A stretch of 64,000 bases of DNA from Pseudactinotalea suaedae (GCF_009733815.1 NZ_WNXY01000010.1:186001-250000), one strand, 5' to 3'; positions 46,633 through 54,988 are shown, numbered from the stretch's first letter. Translations and numbers: made by a program. Notes: generated from the letters alone by a model not told the origin.

Positions 46633-47931
46633 TCAGCGCAGGCCGAGCTTGGAGGAGCAGTGGGGCCACTGGCCCCAACCCGAACGAGCCTGCAGGATCT
46701 GCGCCCGCTCGGTCTGCTCGGCGGCGCTGGCCTCCGAGGGCAGGCCGCTGCCGCCCACCGACTGCCAGGTGCCCAGCGAGAACTGGTACATGCCGTAGTA
46801 GCCGTTGCCGGTGTTGGTGCTGGGGTTGCCGCCGGACTCGCACTGGGCGAGCGCGGCCCAGACGTCACCGCTCACGGTGCCGCCACCGCCGCCACCGCCG
46901 CCGCCACCACCGCCGCCGCCGCCACTGCCGCCGCCGCTGCTGGCGGCCGGGGCGGGCTCAGGCTCGGGCGCCGGGCGCTCGGCGGTGCCGTACTCGATGA
47001 CGCGGTCCTGCGGCTCGGTGGTCACCGCGGTTCCGACCAGCCGGCTGGAGGCGATCTCGCCGTTGACCAGGTACTCGACGTAGGTGAAGGTGCGCACACC
47101 CTCGGCGCCCTCGGAGACCACGCGGGACTGGTCCTCGTACAGCTCGTCGGTGGTGGTCTTGACGGTCTCGAAGTCGATGGACTCGGTGCGGCTGCCCTCC
47201 TGCGTGGCGATCCGCGTGATCGTCACGACCGGCGTGCCGTCGTCGGCGGTGGCGACGCTGACCTGGTCGTCGGCGCCGATCTCGATCTCGGCCCGCAGCA
47301 GCGCGGTCGCGAGGTCGGCCACGCCCTCGATCTCGACCGTGCGGCTCTCCCCGTCGACGTCGAACGTGACCGGGCCGTCGGCCACGAGCGGCAGGTCGAG
47401 CGCGAGCCGGCCCTCGCTGCGCGAGGCGGTCATGGTGGCGCTGCGGCCGCTCGCCGTGATGTCGGCGAGCGCCTGCGCGGTCGTCTCGCCCACGGTCCAC
47501 AGGGTGACGGGCTCGCCGTCGAGCGTGACCTGGATCTGGTCGGCGTAGCGCACGACCACCTCGGCCCCGTCGGTCAGCGGCTCGTCGAGACCGGGAGCCA
47601 CGAGGTCGTGCTCACCGATCGTGATGCCCTGGTCCTCGAGGATCCCGCCCACCGAGCCCGCGAAGGTCGAGACGCTCACGCTCTCGCCGTCGACGTCCAC
47701 CTCCACCGTCTTGTGCGCGGTCGCGACGGCGGTGCCGCCACCTCCGACGGCCAGCAGGGCGGCGACGCCGACGGCCATCAGCTTGCGCCGCTTCCGGCGC
47801 GGCGCGGCTGCCGGTGCCTGCTCGGGCTCGCTCGCCGTCTCGGCGGTCGAGGTCTCCTCCGCGGAGGGCTCGACGGCGTCGGGCTGCTCGGGCTGCTCGG
47901 GCATGGTCGGGTCGTGGTCAGGTGTGCTCAC
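46633..47931 (-). CDS. RpfB-like resuscitation-promoting factor
   Basis: A 432-residue exported muralytic protein. A Glu/Ala-rich N-terminal tail precedes a membrane segment (about 52-72). Three DUF348 repeats follow (from TVEVDVDGESVSV, IQVTLDGEPVTL and VTFDVDGESRTV), then a G5 domain (about 255-325). A linker includes 15 consecutive glycines. The C-terminal transglycosylase-like domain has the catalytic Glu in LAQCESGGNPSTNTGNGYYGMYQF near residue 360. The layout matches mycobacterial RpfB, which cleaves peptidoglycan to restart growth of dormant cells. It precedes ksgA-ispE as in Mycobacterium. Confidence 0.92.
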   Translation of the reverse strand: MSTPDHDPTMPEQPEQPDAVEPSAEETSTAETASEPEQAPAAAPRRKRRKLMAVGVAALLAVGGGGTAVATAHKTVEVDVDGESVSVSTFAGSVGGILEDQGITIGEHDLVAPGLDEPLTDGAEVVVRYADQIQVTLDGEPVTLWTVGETTAQALADITASGRSATMTASRSEGRLALDLPLVADGPVTFDVDGESRTVEIEGVADLATALLRAEIEIGADDQVSVATADDGTPVVTITRIATQEGSRTESIDFETVKTTTDELYEDQSRVVSEGAEGVRTFTYVEYLVNGEIASSRLVGTAVTTEPQDRVIEYGTAERPAPEPEPAPAASSGGGSGGGGGGGGGGGGGGGTVSGDVWAALAQCESGGNPSTNTGNGYYGMYQFSLGTWQSVGGSGLPSEASAAEQTERAQILQARSGWGQWPHCSSKLGLR

Positions 47932-48038
47932 GTCAGTGTCCTGGGGAGATCACGCGAGACGCCGGTACGGTCTCGCTGAGGGGCGCCGCTGCGGATCGGT
48001 CGGACCCGGGGCACGCTGGTGGCGCGAAGCCGTTGGCC

Positions 48039-48068
48039 ACCGTAACCAGATCGTGACATCTCTGCCAA
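48039..48068 (-). promoter_or_regulatory. rpfB-like gene promoter with an 11-bp direct repeat
   Basis: TTGGCA (48068-48063), an 18-nt spacer and TACGGT (48044-48039) on the minus strand. The spacer and -10 contain GTCAC-N6-GTTAC (48057-48042), a direct repeat with an 11-bp period as used by OmpR-class regulators such as MtrA or PhoP. The leader of about 100 nt can fold (GGTGGC/GCCACC, CGAGAC/GTCTCG). Confidence 0.55.
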
Positions 48069-48121
48069 GCGCGTGTGAGTGGCATCACGCGAGTCGTGGA
48101 GGACCTGTGCGAGGCCCTCGC

Positions 48122-49183
48122 TCAGTACCAGCCGACCGACTGACTGTGACCCCAGGCTCCGCACGGGCTGCCGTAGCGGCCCTCGATGTACCTCAACCCC
48201 CACGTGATCTGCGTGGCCGGGTTGGTGCGCCAGTCCGAGCCGGCGGTCGCCATCTTCGAGCCCGGCAGCGACTGCGGGATCCCGTACGCACCCGAGGACG
48301 GGTTCTGCGCGTGCGGGTTCCAGTTGCTCTCCCGCTGCCAGAGCCGGTCCAGACAGCTCCACTGGTCCGAGCCCCAGCCGTAGGCCGCCAGCAGCTCCTG
48401 CGCGATCGACCGCGGGTCGGCGCCGGAGTAGGTGGGCATCGGCGCGTTGCTGCTCGAGCCGGAGGAGCCGGACGAGTTCGAGCCGGTGCCGACGAGGACG
48501 ACCTTGTCGACAGGCTGGGCCGCCACCACGGAGGTGAGCTCGGTGCGCTGGGTGACCTCGCCGTCGGCGTAGGTCGCCTGGAAGGTGGTGACCACGGAGC
48601 CCTCGACGCCCTCGGTCTTGACCTGGGTCGTGCCGGAGGGCAGCCGGGAGGTGCGCTGCTCGACCGTCTCGAACGGGAGGGTGGTGACCTCGGCCTCGAT
48701 GTGGGTGCCGACGCGCTCGATGGTGATCTCGGCGCCCTCGGCGGGAGCCTCACCCATCGGCGCGGAGACGACATCGTCGAGGTCGACGACGATGCCGGCG
48801 TCGATCAGGGCGTCGGCGAGGGCCTGGTTGCTCGACCCGGTGAGCTCGACCGTGGCGCCGTCGACCGTGACCGCGAAGTCGACCGGCTCGCCCGCCTCCA
48901 GCAGCAGCGGCTCACGCGTGCCGTCGCTGCGGGAGACCTGTGCCCACACGTCGTCGCGACCCGCGACATCCGCGATGTCCGCGGAGGTGTCGGCGCCGGT
49001 GGTGCTGGGGCTGCTGCTCGCGTCCGCGAACGAGAGCGAGCCCGCCAGCACCACGGCCAGCGCGCCCGCACCGAGCACGTACCGCAGCGGTCGCGGGATC
49101 GAGGCACCCGCGGGGGTGTCCGCGCGGTGGCTTCGCCGGGTTCCGGAGCGCACGCTCGGCACGCTCCCGTTGTCGGAGGGCAC
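48122..49183 (-). CDS. G5-domain protein with C-terminal lytic transglycosylase-like domain
   Basis: A 353-residue exported protein. A basic N-terminus and a membrane segment (about 33-53) come first, then one DUF348-like region (REPLLLEAGEPVDFAVTVDG), a G5 domain (about 165-225), and a Ser/Gly/Asn linker. The C-terminal catalytic-type domain is YGWGSDQWSCLDRLWQRESNWNPHAQNPSSGAYGIPQ, with the Glu in QRESNW. The C-terminus is of the aggregation-promoting-factor/SLT type rather than the Rpf type, so it is a second peptidoglycan-cleaving enzyme with a related envelope part. It lies directly upstream of the RpfB-like gene but has its own promoter. Confidence 0.87.
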   Translation of the reverse strand: MPSDNGSVPSVRSGTRRSHRADTPAGASIPRPLRYVLGAGALAVVLAGSLSFADASSSPSTTGADTSADIADVAGRDDVWAQVSRSDGTREPLLLEAGEPVDFAVTVDGATVELTGSSNQALADALIDAGIVVDLDDVVSAPMGEAPAEGAEITIERVGTHIEAEVTTLPFETVEQRTSRLPSGTTQVKTEGVEGSVVTTFQATYADGEVTQRTELTSVVAAQPVDKVVLVGTGSNSSGSSGSSSNAPMPTYSGADPRSIAQELLAAYGWGSDQWSCLDRLWQRESNWNPHAQNPSSGAYGIPQSLPGSKMATAGSDWRTNPATQITWGLRYIEGRYGSPCGAWGHSQSVGWY

Positions 49184-49241
49184 TGGAGGGGGTGTCCTTC
49201 GGTCTGGGGATGGGGCTCACCGGCCAACGTGGCCGATAGGG

Positions 49242-49261
49242 CACCGTAACCGATTTGTGAT
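49242..49261 (-). promoter_or_regulatory. Direct repeat and -10 box of the G5/transglycosylase gene
   Basis: ATCAC-N6-GTTAC (49261-49246) runs into TACGGT (49247-49242), the same arrangement as at 48039-48057. No good -35 hexamer is visible, consistent with activator dependence. Confidence 0.5.
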
Positions 49262-49332
49262 CATCCGGGAACCCGATCGACGTCCGCCTTCACATCACCT
49301 GCACAGTCGAGATCGGGCCTTCGACGGCGGCT

Positions 49333-50235
49333 TCAGACCCCGTAGAGCGACCGCGAGGTCTCGCGCAGCTGTCGGCACAGGGCGCCGAGGTCGTCGCCGC
49401 GGACCTCGGCGAGCCGCCGCACGGTGATCGGCAGCAGGTACGGGGCGTTGGGCGCGCCACGGTGCGGCGCGGGCGTGAGGTAGGGGGCGTCCGTCTCGAC
49501 CAGCAGCTGGGAGGCGGGCACCACGGCTGCCGCGGCCCGGACCTCGTCAGCTGATCCGAACGTCACCGGGCCGGCGAACGAGAGGTAGTAGCCGCGGCGC
49601 GCGCACTCGGCCGCCATCTCCGCGTCGCCGGAGAAGCAGTGGAACACCGTGACGTCGGGGGCGCCGTCGCGCGTCAGCACGTCGAGGACGTCCGCGTGGG
49701 CGTCGCGGTCGTGGATCTGCATCGGCAGCCCGAGCTCCTTGGCCAGCGCGATGTGGACGCGGAAGGACTCGCGCTGGACCGCCCTGCCCTGCTCGCCGGC
49801 GCGGAAGAAGTCGAGCCCGGTCTCCCCCACCGTCCGAACCCGTTCATCGCGCGCCAGCTCGGCGATGCGTGCGATCGCGTCATCCAGCGAGCGCGCGTGG
49901 CGCGGCAGCGGTGCCGGCTCCAGCCCGTCGGGTGCGATCTCGCGCACGCCGGCGTGCAGCACCGCCTCGTTCGGGTGGATCGCGACGCCGGCCACCAGTT
50001 GCGGGTGCTCGTGCGCCCAGCGCACGCTCACCTCGGCGGAGTCCAGGTCGCAGCCGATCTGGACCACCGCCTCGACCCCGAGCGCCGCAGCCCGCTGCAG
50101 CTGCGCGGCGACTCCCGGGTCGGCGACGCCGGGCTCGAGCACCTCGGAGATCGACTCGAGGTGCGTGTGGTTGTCGACCACAGGCCCCGGCAGCGCCTCC
50201 GGCTCCGCGGGCCACTCCCCTCGCCTACGCCCCAT
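49333..50235 (-). CDS. tatD: TatD-family hydrolase
   Basis: A 300-residue metal-dependent deoxyribonuclease-like enzyme of the TatD family. VDNHTHLE gives the HxH metal ligands, GVAIHPNEA, TVGETGLDFFRAG the bridging Glu and Asp, MQIHDRDAHADVL and VFHCFSGD the later His, and LLVETDAPYLTP the final Asp. The start at 50235 is fixed by AGGAGG 5 nt upstream; the frame stays open upstream into repeat sequence. metG lies upstream on the same strand, separated by the repeat array. Confidence 0.92.
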   Translation of the reverse strand: MGRRRGEWPAEPEALPGPVVDNHTHLESISEVLEPGVADPGVAAQLQRAAALGVEAVVQIGCDLDSAEVSVRWAHEHPQLVAGVAIHPNEAVLHAGVREIAPDGLEPAPLPRHARSLDDAIARIAELARDERVRTVGETGLDFFRAGEQGRAVQRESFRVHIALAKELGLPMQIHDRDAHADVLDVLTRDGAPDVTVFHCFSGDAEMAAECARRGYYLSFAGPVTFGSADEVRAAAAVVPASQLLVETDAPYLTPAPHRGAPNAPYLLPITVRRLAEVRGDDLGALCRQLRETSRSLYGV

Positions 50236-50246
50236 GTCCCCTCCTT

Positions 50247-50396
50247 CGATTTCACCGCACTTTCGACGTCTCCCGATTTCAACGCACTTTCGACACTCTC
50301 CCGATTTCACCGCACTTCCGACCAGTCCCCACCCCAGCCTCGCTCGCACGAAAGTGCGGTGAAACCGGAGCGGGGTCGGAAGTGCGGTGAAACCGG
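50247..50396. repeat. Array of five TTTCACCGCACTTTCG units between metG and tatD
   Basis: Three units run one way (50247-50270, 50274-50298, 50302-50325) and two the other (50349-50368, 50376-50396). Units 1 and 4 are exact complements; units 3 and 5 share a T-to-C/A-to-G change and are exact complements of each other, so the pairs interleave. Unit 2 carries AACGCAC instead of ACCGCAC and matches the nadB element. Confidence 0.92.
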
Positions 50397-51953
50397 TCAG
50401 GGGTCCAGGCGGGGGAAGACGCCGGTCGGGGCGGGCAGCGTCATGCCCGGGACGAGCTCGGTCGACAGCTCCGAGAACGGGACCACCTCGGGGAGGCCGA
50501 GGAGCGCGAGCAGGCGACCGGACGCCGTCGGCATCACGGGCTGGGTCAGGATCGCCACCGTGCGCACGACCTCGAGCGTCACGGACAGCACGGTCGCCAT
50601 CCGGGCAGGGTCGGTCTTGCGCAGCACCCACGGCTCCTGCGCGGAGAAGTACCGGTTGGTCTCCCCCAGCACCGACCACAGCTCCTCGAGGTAGGCGCTG
50701 ATCTGCTGACCGTCGATGTGCCTGCGCGCCGACGGCAGCAGCGGCTCCAGCCTGGCCAGCAGCGCCCGGTCGTCGTCGGTGTGCTCGCCCGGCGTGGGGA
50801 CCGCGCCGTCGAGGTTCTTCGCGACCATGCTCAGCGAGCGCTGGGCGAGGTTGCCGAGCTCGTTAGCCAGGTCGGCGTTGATGCGGGTGACCACGGCCTC
50901 GTGGCTGTAGGAGCCGTCCTGGCCGTAGGTGAACTCCCGGCACAGGAAGTAGCGCATCTGGTCGAGACCGTAGGTCTCGGCGAAGACGAGCGGGTCGACG
51001 AAACCACCCTCGGACTTGCTGAGCTTCTTCCCCTTGTCGTAGAGGAACCCGTGCACGAACACGCGCTTCGGCGGCTCGATACCCGCGCTCATGAGGAACG
51101 CCGGCCAGAAGATCGTGTGGAACCGGGTGATGTCCTTGCCGATGATGTGCACGTCGGCGGGCCAGTAGCGGCGGAAGTCCGCGCTCTCGGTGTCCGGGTA
51201 GCCGACGCCGGTGATGTAGTTCGTCAGCGCGTCCACCCACACGTACATGACGTGCGCCGGGTCGTCGGGGACCGGGACGCCCCAGTCGAAGGTCGAGCGT
51301 GAGATCGACAGGTCCCGCAGCCCGGACCGCACGAACTGCACCATCTCGTTGCGGCGGAAGTCCGGCGCGATGAACTCCGGGCGCCCCTCGTAGAGGTCGA
51401 GCAGCCTGTCGGCGTAGGCCGAGAGCCGGAAGAAGTAGCTCGGCTCCTCGGTCCAGGTCACCTCCGTGCCCGACGGCGTCGCGACCCTCGTGCCGTCCTC
51501 GCGCACCTCGGTCTCGTCCTCGGTGTAGTACGCCTCGTCGCGCACGGAGTACCAGCCGGAGTAGGAGCCCAGGTAGATGTCGCCGTTGGCCTCCATCGCG
51601 CGCCAGATCGCCTGGCTCGCCTCGATGTGGTCGGCGTCGGTGGTGCGGATGAAGCGGTCGAAGTCGATGCCCAGGCCGCGTTGCATCGCCTCGAACCGGT
51701 CGGAGTTGCCGCGGGCGAAGTCCGCCGGCGTCATGCCGAGGCGATCCGCGGTCTGCATCATCTTGATGCCGTGCTCGTCGGTTCCGGTGAGGTGGCGGAC
51801 GTCGTAGCCGTCGAGGCGCTTGAACCGCGCGAGCACGTCGGTGGTGATGTACTCGTACGCCGTGCCCATGTGCGGGGCGCCGTTCGGGTAGGCGATGGCC
51901 GTGGTGATGTAGAACGGCGGGCGCTCGGCGCCGTCAGGAGCAGGTGCGGTCAT
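50397..51953 (-). CDS. metG: Methionyl-tRNA synthetase
   Basis: A 518-residue class I synthetase. YITTAIAYPNGAPHMGTAYEY holds the HIGH-like HMGT, HLTGTDEHGIKMMQTA the specificity region, and GKKLSKSEGG the KMSKS loop. The short zinc-knuckle region and absence of a C-terminal tRNA-binding extension mark the compact type also found in Mycobacterium (MetS). The stop codon abuts the repeat array. TAGGCT lies 9 nt before the ATG. Confidence 0.95.
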   Translation of the reverse strand: MTAPAPDGAERPPFYITTAIAYPNGAPHMGTAYEYITTDVLARFKRLDGYDVRHLTGTDEHGIKMMQTADRLGMTPADFARGNSDRFEAMQRGLGIDFDRFIRTTDADHIEASQAIWRAMEANGDIYLGSYSGWYSVRDEAYYTEDETEVREDGTRVATPSGTEVTWTEEPSYFFRLSAYADRLLDLYEGRPEFIAPDFRRNEMVQFVRSGLRDLSISRSTFDWGVPVPDDPAHVMYVWVDALTNYITGVGYPDTESADFRRYWPADVHIIGKDITRFHTIFWPAFLMSAGIEPPKRVFVHGFLYDKGKKLSKSEGGFVDPLVFAETYGLDQMRYFLCREFTYGQDGSYSHEAVVTRINADLANELGNLAQRSLSMVAKNLDGAVPTPGEHTDDDRALLARLEPLLPSARRHIDGQQISAYLEELWSVLGETNRYFSAQEPWVLRKTDPARMATVLSVTLEVVRTVAILTQPVMPTASGRLLALLGLPEVVPFSELSTELVPGMTLPAPTGVFPRLDP

Positions 51954-52020
51954 GGTGCGGCGAGCCTACCGAGCCGGCTGCGTGACACCGACACCGGGAG
52001 CCGCTGGACGTCGGACGTGG

Positions 52021-52722
52021 TCAGGCCCGCAGGTACCGCAGGAACAGCATCGGCCCGCCCGGCAGCGCGTGCGCCAGGCGCATCGGCAGCGTGCGGTGGG
52101 GCCCGCGCGCCACCCGCGAGGCGTCGCCGGACTCCAGCACCGGGCTGAGCGTCAGGCACAGCTCGTCGACCGCGTCGGCGGCGATCAGCGACCCGAAGAG
52201 CGTCGGTCCGCCCTCGCACAGCACGTGCCGGAGCCCGCGCTCGGCCAGCTCGGCGCGGACCGCGACCAGGTCGACCGCGTCCCGGCCATGGACCACGAGA
52301 TCGGCCACCTCCGCGAGCGCGTCCCGCCGCTCGCGAGGTGCTGCATGGTGCGTGATGACCAGCGGCCGCTCCGGAGCGCTGGTGAAGACCTCGCTCGCCG
52401 GGTCGACGTCGAGCCGGTGGGAGACGATCGCCAGCGGCGGGTGAGCCGACAACCCGTTCTCGACGCGCCACTGCTGCGCCGGCCCGGCCAGCAACGCGCC
52501 GACGTACCCCTCCGCACGGATCGTGCCCGCGCCCACCATCACCACGTCGGTCAGCCGCCGCAGCAGCGTGAACACCTGCTGGTCCCACGCGTCGTTGAGC
52601 CCGCCCGAGCGGCCGTCCCGCCAGGCGGCGCCGTCGAGGCTCGACACGAAGTTCACCCGCAGGTACGGCACCGACCGGTCCGGCACGGCGTAGTGCTCCA
52701 GCAGCGTCGCGTCGTCGAACAT
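52021..52722 (-). CDS. RibD C-terminal/dihydrofolate reductase-fold protein
   Basis: A 233-residue NADPH-dependent reductase-fold protein. PYLRVNFVSSLDGAA, VVMVGAGTIRAEGYV and LCEGGPTLFGSLIAADAVDELCLTLSPVL are blocks of the RibD reductase domain. A deaminase domain is missing, so it may be a stand-alone pyrimidinone reductase or a paralogue with another substrate. It lies 13 nt downstream of folP on the same strand. In mycobacteria a RibD-like protein can substitute for dihydrofolate reductase, which gives the folP neighbourhood possible meaning, as inference. Confidence 0.78.
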   Translation of the reverse strand: MFDDATLLEHYAVPDRSVPYLRVNFVSSLDGAAWRDGRSGGLNDAWDQQVFTLLRRLTDVVMVGAGTIRAEGYVGALLAGPAQQWRVENGLSAHPPLAIVSHRLDVDPASEVFTSAPERPLVITHHAAPRERRDALAEVADLVVHGRDAVDLVAVRAELAERGLRHVLCEGGPTLFGSLIAADAVDELCLTLSPVLESGDASRVARGPHRTLPMRLAHALPGGPMLFLRYLRA

Positions 52723-52735
52723 CAGGTCGCCGACC

Positions 52736-53644
52736 TCAGTCGGTTCCGGGGTCGATGTTGTGCCGCAGGTAGGCGGGTGCGCGCAGCCCGAGCACCGCCT
52801 CGGTCATCCGTACGGCGTCCACGGTCTCCGGCACGTGGTGCGCGCGCACGATCCGGGCGCCGGCCTCGACGCACAGGGCCGTGGCGGCGAGGGTGCCCGA
52901 CAACCGCTCCCCCTGCGGCCGGTCGATGCTCTCCCCCACGAAGTCCTTGTTCGACAGCGCCACCAGCATCGGCAGCCCGATCGCGGCGACCTCACGCAGC
53001 CGCCGGGTGATCTCGAGCGTGTGCAGGGTGTTCTTGTTGAGGTCGTGACCGGGGTCGATGACGATCCGGTCCTCGGCGATCCCGAGCGCCCGCGCGTGCT
53101 CGACGCGCTCGGTCAGGTAGGCGACGACCTCGCCCACCACGTCCTCGTACTGCGGCCCCCGGTGATGCCGGTGCGGCTGGCCGATCGAGTGGGCGATGAC
53201 GATCGTCGCGCCGGAGCCGGCCACGACCTCGCCCAGCCCGGCCACGCGCAGACCCATGACGTCGTTGATCACGTCGGCTCCGCCGTCGAGCACGGCCTGG
53301 GCGACCTCGGGTCGATAGGTGTCGACCGAGATCACGACGTCGGAGCTCGCCCTGATCGCCTCGACGACCGGGAGCACGCGGTCGAGCTCCTCGGCCACGG
53401 GGACGTCGGGCGTGTCCGGCGAGAACGGGAGACCGCCGACGTCGACCCAGTCGGCGCCCTCCTCGACCGCCCGCAGCGCCTGCGCGACCGCGGCGTCCAG
53501 CGCGAACGTCGCGCCCCGGTCGAAAAAGGAGTCCGGGGTGCGGTTGACCACAGCCATCACGGCGGTGCGGCGGGCGAAGTCGAACGTGTGCGCCCCGATC
53601 CTGCGGGGCTGCAGCGCGGCGACCTCCGCCGGGACCGACGTCAC
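52736..53644 (-). CDS. folP: Dihydropteroate synthase family protein
   Basis: A 302-residue TIM-barrel protein. VMAVVNRTPDSFFDRGATF is the pterin-binding signature, DWVDVGGLPFSPDTPDV the second, and VISVDTYRPEVAQAVLDGGADVINDV, DPGHDLNKNTLHTLEITRRL and NKDFVGESI follow. The usual GGxSTRPG reads GGLPFSPDT, as in the mycobacterial FolP2 group, which may not act as a true synthase. The start is uncertain; GTG codons at 53644 and 53665 are both possible. No folB/folK neighbours are present. Confidence 0.82.
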   Translation of the reverse strand: MTSVPAEVAALQPRRIGAHTFDFARRTAVMAVVNRTPDSFFDRGATFALDAAVAQALRAVEEGADWVDVGGLPFSPDTPDVPVAEELDRVLPVVEAIRASSDVVISVDTYRPEVAQAVLDGGADVINDVMGLRVAGLGEVVAGSGATIVIAHSIGQPHRHHRGPQYEDVVGEVVAYLTERVEHARALGIAEDRIVIDPGHDLNKNTLHTLEITRRLREVAAIGLPMLVALSNKDFVGESIDRPQGERLSGTLAATALCVEAGARIVRAHHVPETVDAVRMTEAVLGLRAPAYLRHNIDPGTD

Positions 53645-53711
53645 GACCGCACCGCCGGCGCACACCCGCGCCGAGCTCGAGCAGTGGCGGGCGCACAGGT
53701 GCGCGTCGCTG

Positions 53712-54896
53712 TCATGACAGCCGCGTCAGTCCGCGCTTGAGGCCGCGGACGGCCTGGGCGATCCGCTGCTCGTTCTCGATCAGCGCGAACCGCACGAACC
53801 GCTCCCCGCCCGGACCGAACCCGACGCCGGGCGAGACCGCGACGTCGCACTCGTTGACCACGTGGGTGGCGAACGCGATCGAGTCCATCTCGGCGTACGC
53901 CTCAGGGATGCGCGCCCAGGCGAACATCGTGCCCTTCGGCTTGAGGATGTCCCACCCGATCCGTGCCAGACCGTCCACCAGCGTGTCGCGCCGCGACTGG
54001 TAGATCCCGGACAGCTCCGCCGGGTACTCCGTGGCCTCGTTGAGGGTGACGGTCGCAGCGATCTGGATCGGCTGGAACGTCCCGTAGTCCAGATAGGACT
54101 TGAGCTGGGACAGCGCCTTGATCACGTCCCGGCGGCCCACCATGAACGCCACCCGCCAGCCGGCCATCGAGAACGACTTCGTCATCGAGTACAGCTCGAC
54201 GGCGACCTCGGTCGCTCCCTCGCACTGCATGATCGACGGCGGCTGCCAGCCGTCGAAGCACATGTCCGCGTAGGCGAGGTCGTGCACGAGCACCACCTCG
54301 CGCTCGCGCGCCCAGTCCACCAGGCGCTGCAGGTCGGCCAGCTCCACGGTGGTGGTCGTGGGGTTGTGCGGGAAGCTCAGCACCACGACGCGGGGCTTGG
54401 GCCAGCCGAGATCCCACGCCTCCATGACCCGGTCGATGTAGCCCGCGCCGTCGGTGCCGTCACCGATCGGGACCTGCCGTGCGTCGGCGCCGGCGAAGTA
54501 CGGTCCCCAGATGTGGATCGGGTAGCTCGGTGTCGGCACGATGGCGGCATCACCGGAGCTGAGCAGCACCCACATGAGGTGGCTGAAGCCCTCCTTGGCG
54601 CCGATCGTCGAGATGATCTCCTGCTCGGGGTCGAGCGTGACACCGAACCGCCGCTGGTACAGGTTCGCCACCGCCAGGCGCAGGTTCGGGATGCCGCGTG
54701 AGGAGGAGTACCGGTGGTTGCGGGTGTTCTGGGCAGCCTCGGCCAGCTTGTCGACGGCGATCTGCGGGCTGGGCAGGTCGGGGTTCCCGAACCCCAGGTC
54801 GACGACGTCCCGCCCGGCTCGGCGAGCCTCCAGCTTGAGCCCGTCGATGATGGTGAACACGTACGGCGGCAGGCCGTTGATCCGGCGGAACTCCAT
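53712..54896 (-). CDS. PLP-dependent aminotransferase, AlaC-like
   Basis: A 394-residue class I aminotransferase. LGFGNPDLPSP, NHRYSSSRGIPNLRLAVANLY, FPHNPTTTTVELADLQRLV (Asn of NPT), VHDLAYADMCFDG (Asp/Tyr) and YSMTKSFSMAGWRVAFMVG (PLP lysine in TKS) are present. The AlaC/YfdZ group makes alanine from pyruvate and glutamate; diaminopimelate aminotransferases are close relatives. A TAGCCT box 8 nt before the ATG supports this start. It is divergent from the nicotinamidase gene across a palindromic element. Confidence 0.87.
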   Translation of the reverse strand: MEFRRINGLPPYVFTIIDGLKLEARRAGRDVVDLGFGNPDLPSPQIAVDKLAEAAQNTRNHRYSSSRGIPNLRLAVANLYQRRFGVTLDPEQEIISTIGAKEGFSHLMWVLLSSGDAAIVPTPSYPIHIWGPYFAGADARQVPIGDGTDGAGYIDRVMEAWDLGWPKPRVVVLSFPHNPTTTTVELADLQRLVDWAREREVVLVHDLAYADMCFDGWQPPSIMQCEGATEVAVELYSMTKSFSMAGWRVAFMVGRRDVIKALSQLKSYLDYGTFQPIQIAATVTLNEATEYPAELSGIYQSRRDTLVDGLARIGWDILKPKGTMFAWARIPEAYAEMDSIAFATHVVNECDVAVSPGVGFGPGGERFVRFALIENEQRIAQAVRGLKRGLTRLS

Positions 54897-54904
54897 GACC
54901 GAGC

Positions 54905-54910
54905 AGGCTA
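54905..54910 (-). promoter_or_regulatory. -10 box for the aminotransferase gene
   Basis: TAGCCT on the minus strand, 8 nt before the ATG at 54896. Confidence 0.4.
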
Positions 54911-54920
54911 CCCGCCCGAC

Positions 54921-54970
54921 GTTGCGTCATACGCTCGGAGGAAGCCCTTGCTCCCCACGTATGACGCAAC
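54921..54970. repeat. Palindromic element between the aminotransferase and nicotinamidase genes
   Basis: GTTGCGTCATACG (54921-54933) and its exact complement (54958-54970) around a 24-nt centre. It fills the intergenic region between two divergent genes and could be a mobile palindrome or a paired regulator site. Confidence 0.85.
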
Positions 54971-54988
54971 CGGAAGGTCAGGCCGACG

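Noticed and set aside
47932-48121. Possible c-di-AMP (ydaO-type) riboswitch in front of the RpfB-like gene, as known for rpf genes in Actinobacteria
   Set aside because: The leader can fold, but I cannot find the conserved riboswitch core segments in it, and it is short for that class.
50247-50396. CRISPR-like reading of the repeat array
   Set aside because: The units occur in both orientations, gaps between them are of unequal length, and no cas gene is present.
52021-53644. Calling folP plus the RibD-like reductase a folate operon
   Set aside because: The pterin-synthase signature is of the FolP2 type with GGLPFSPDT in place of GGxSTRPG, and no other folate gene is adjacent; I keep this only as a possibility.
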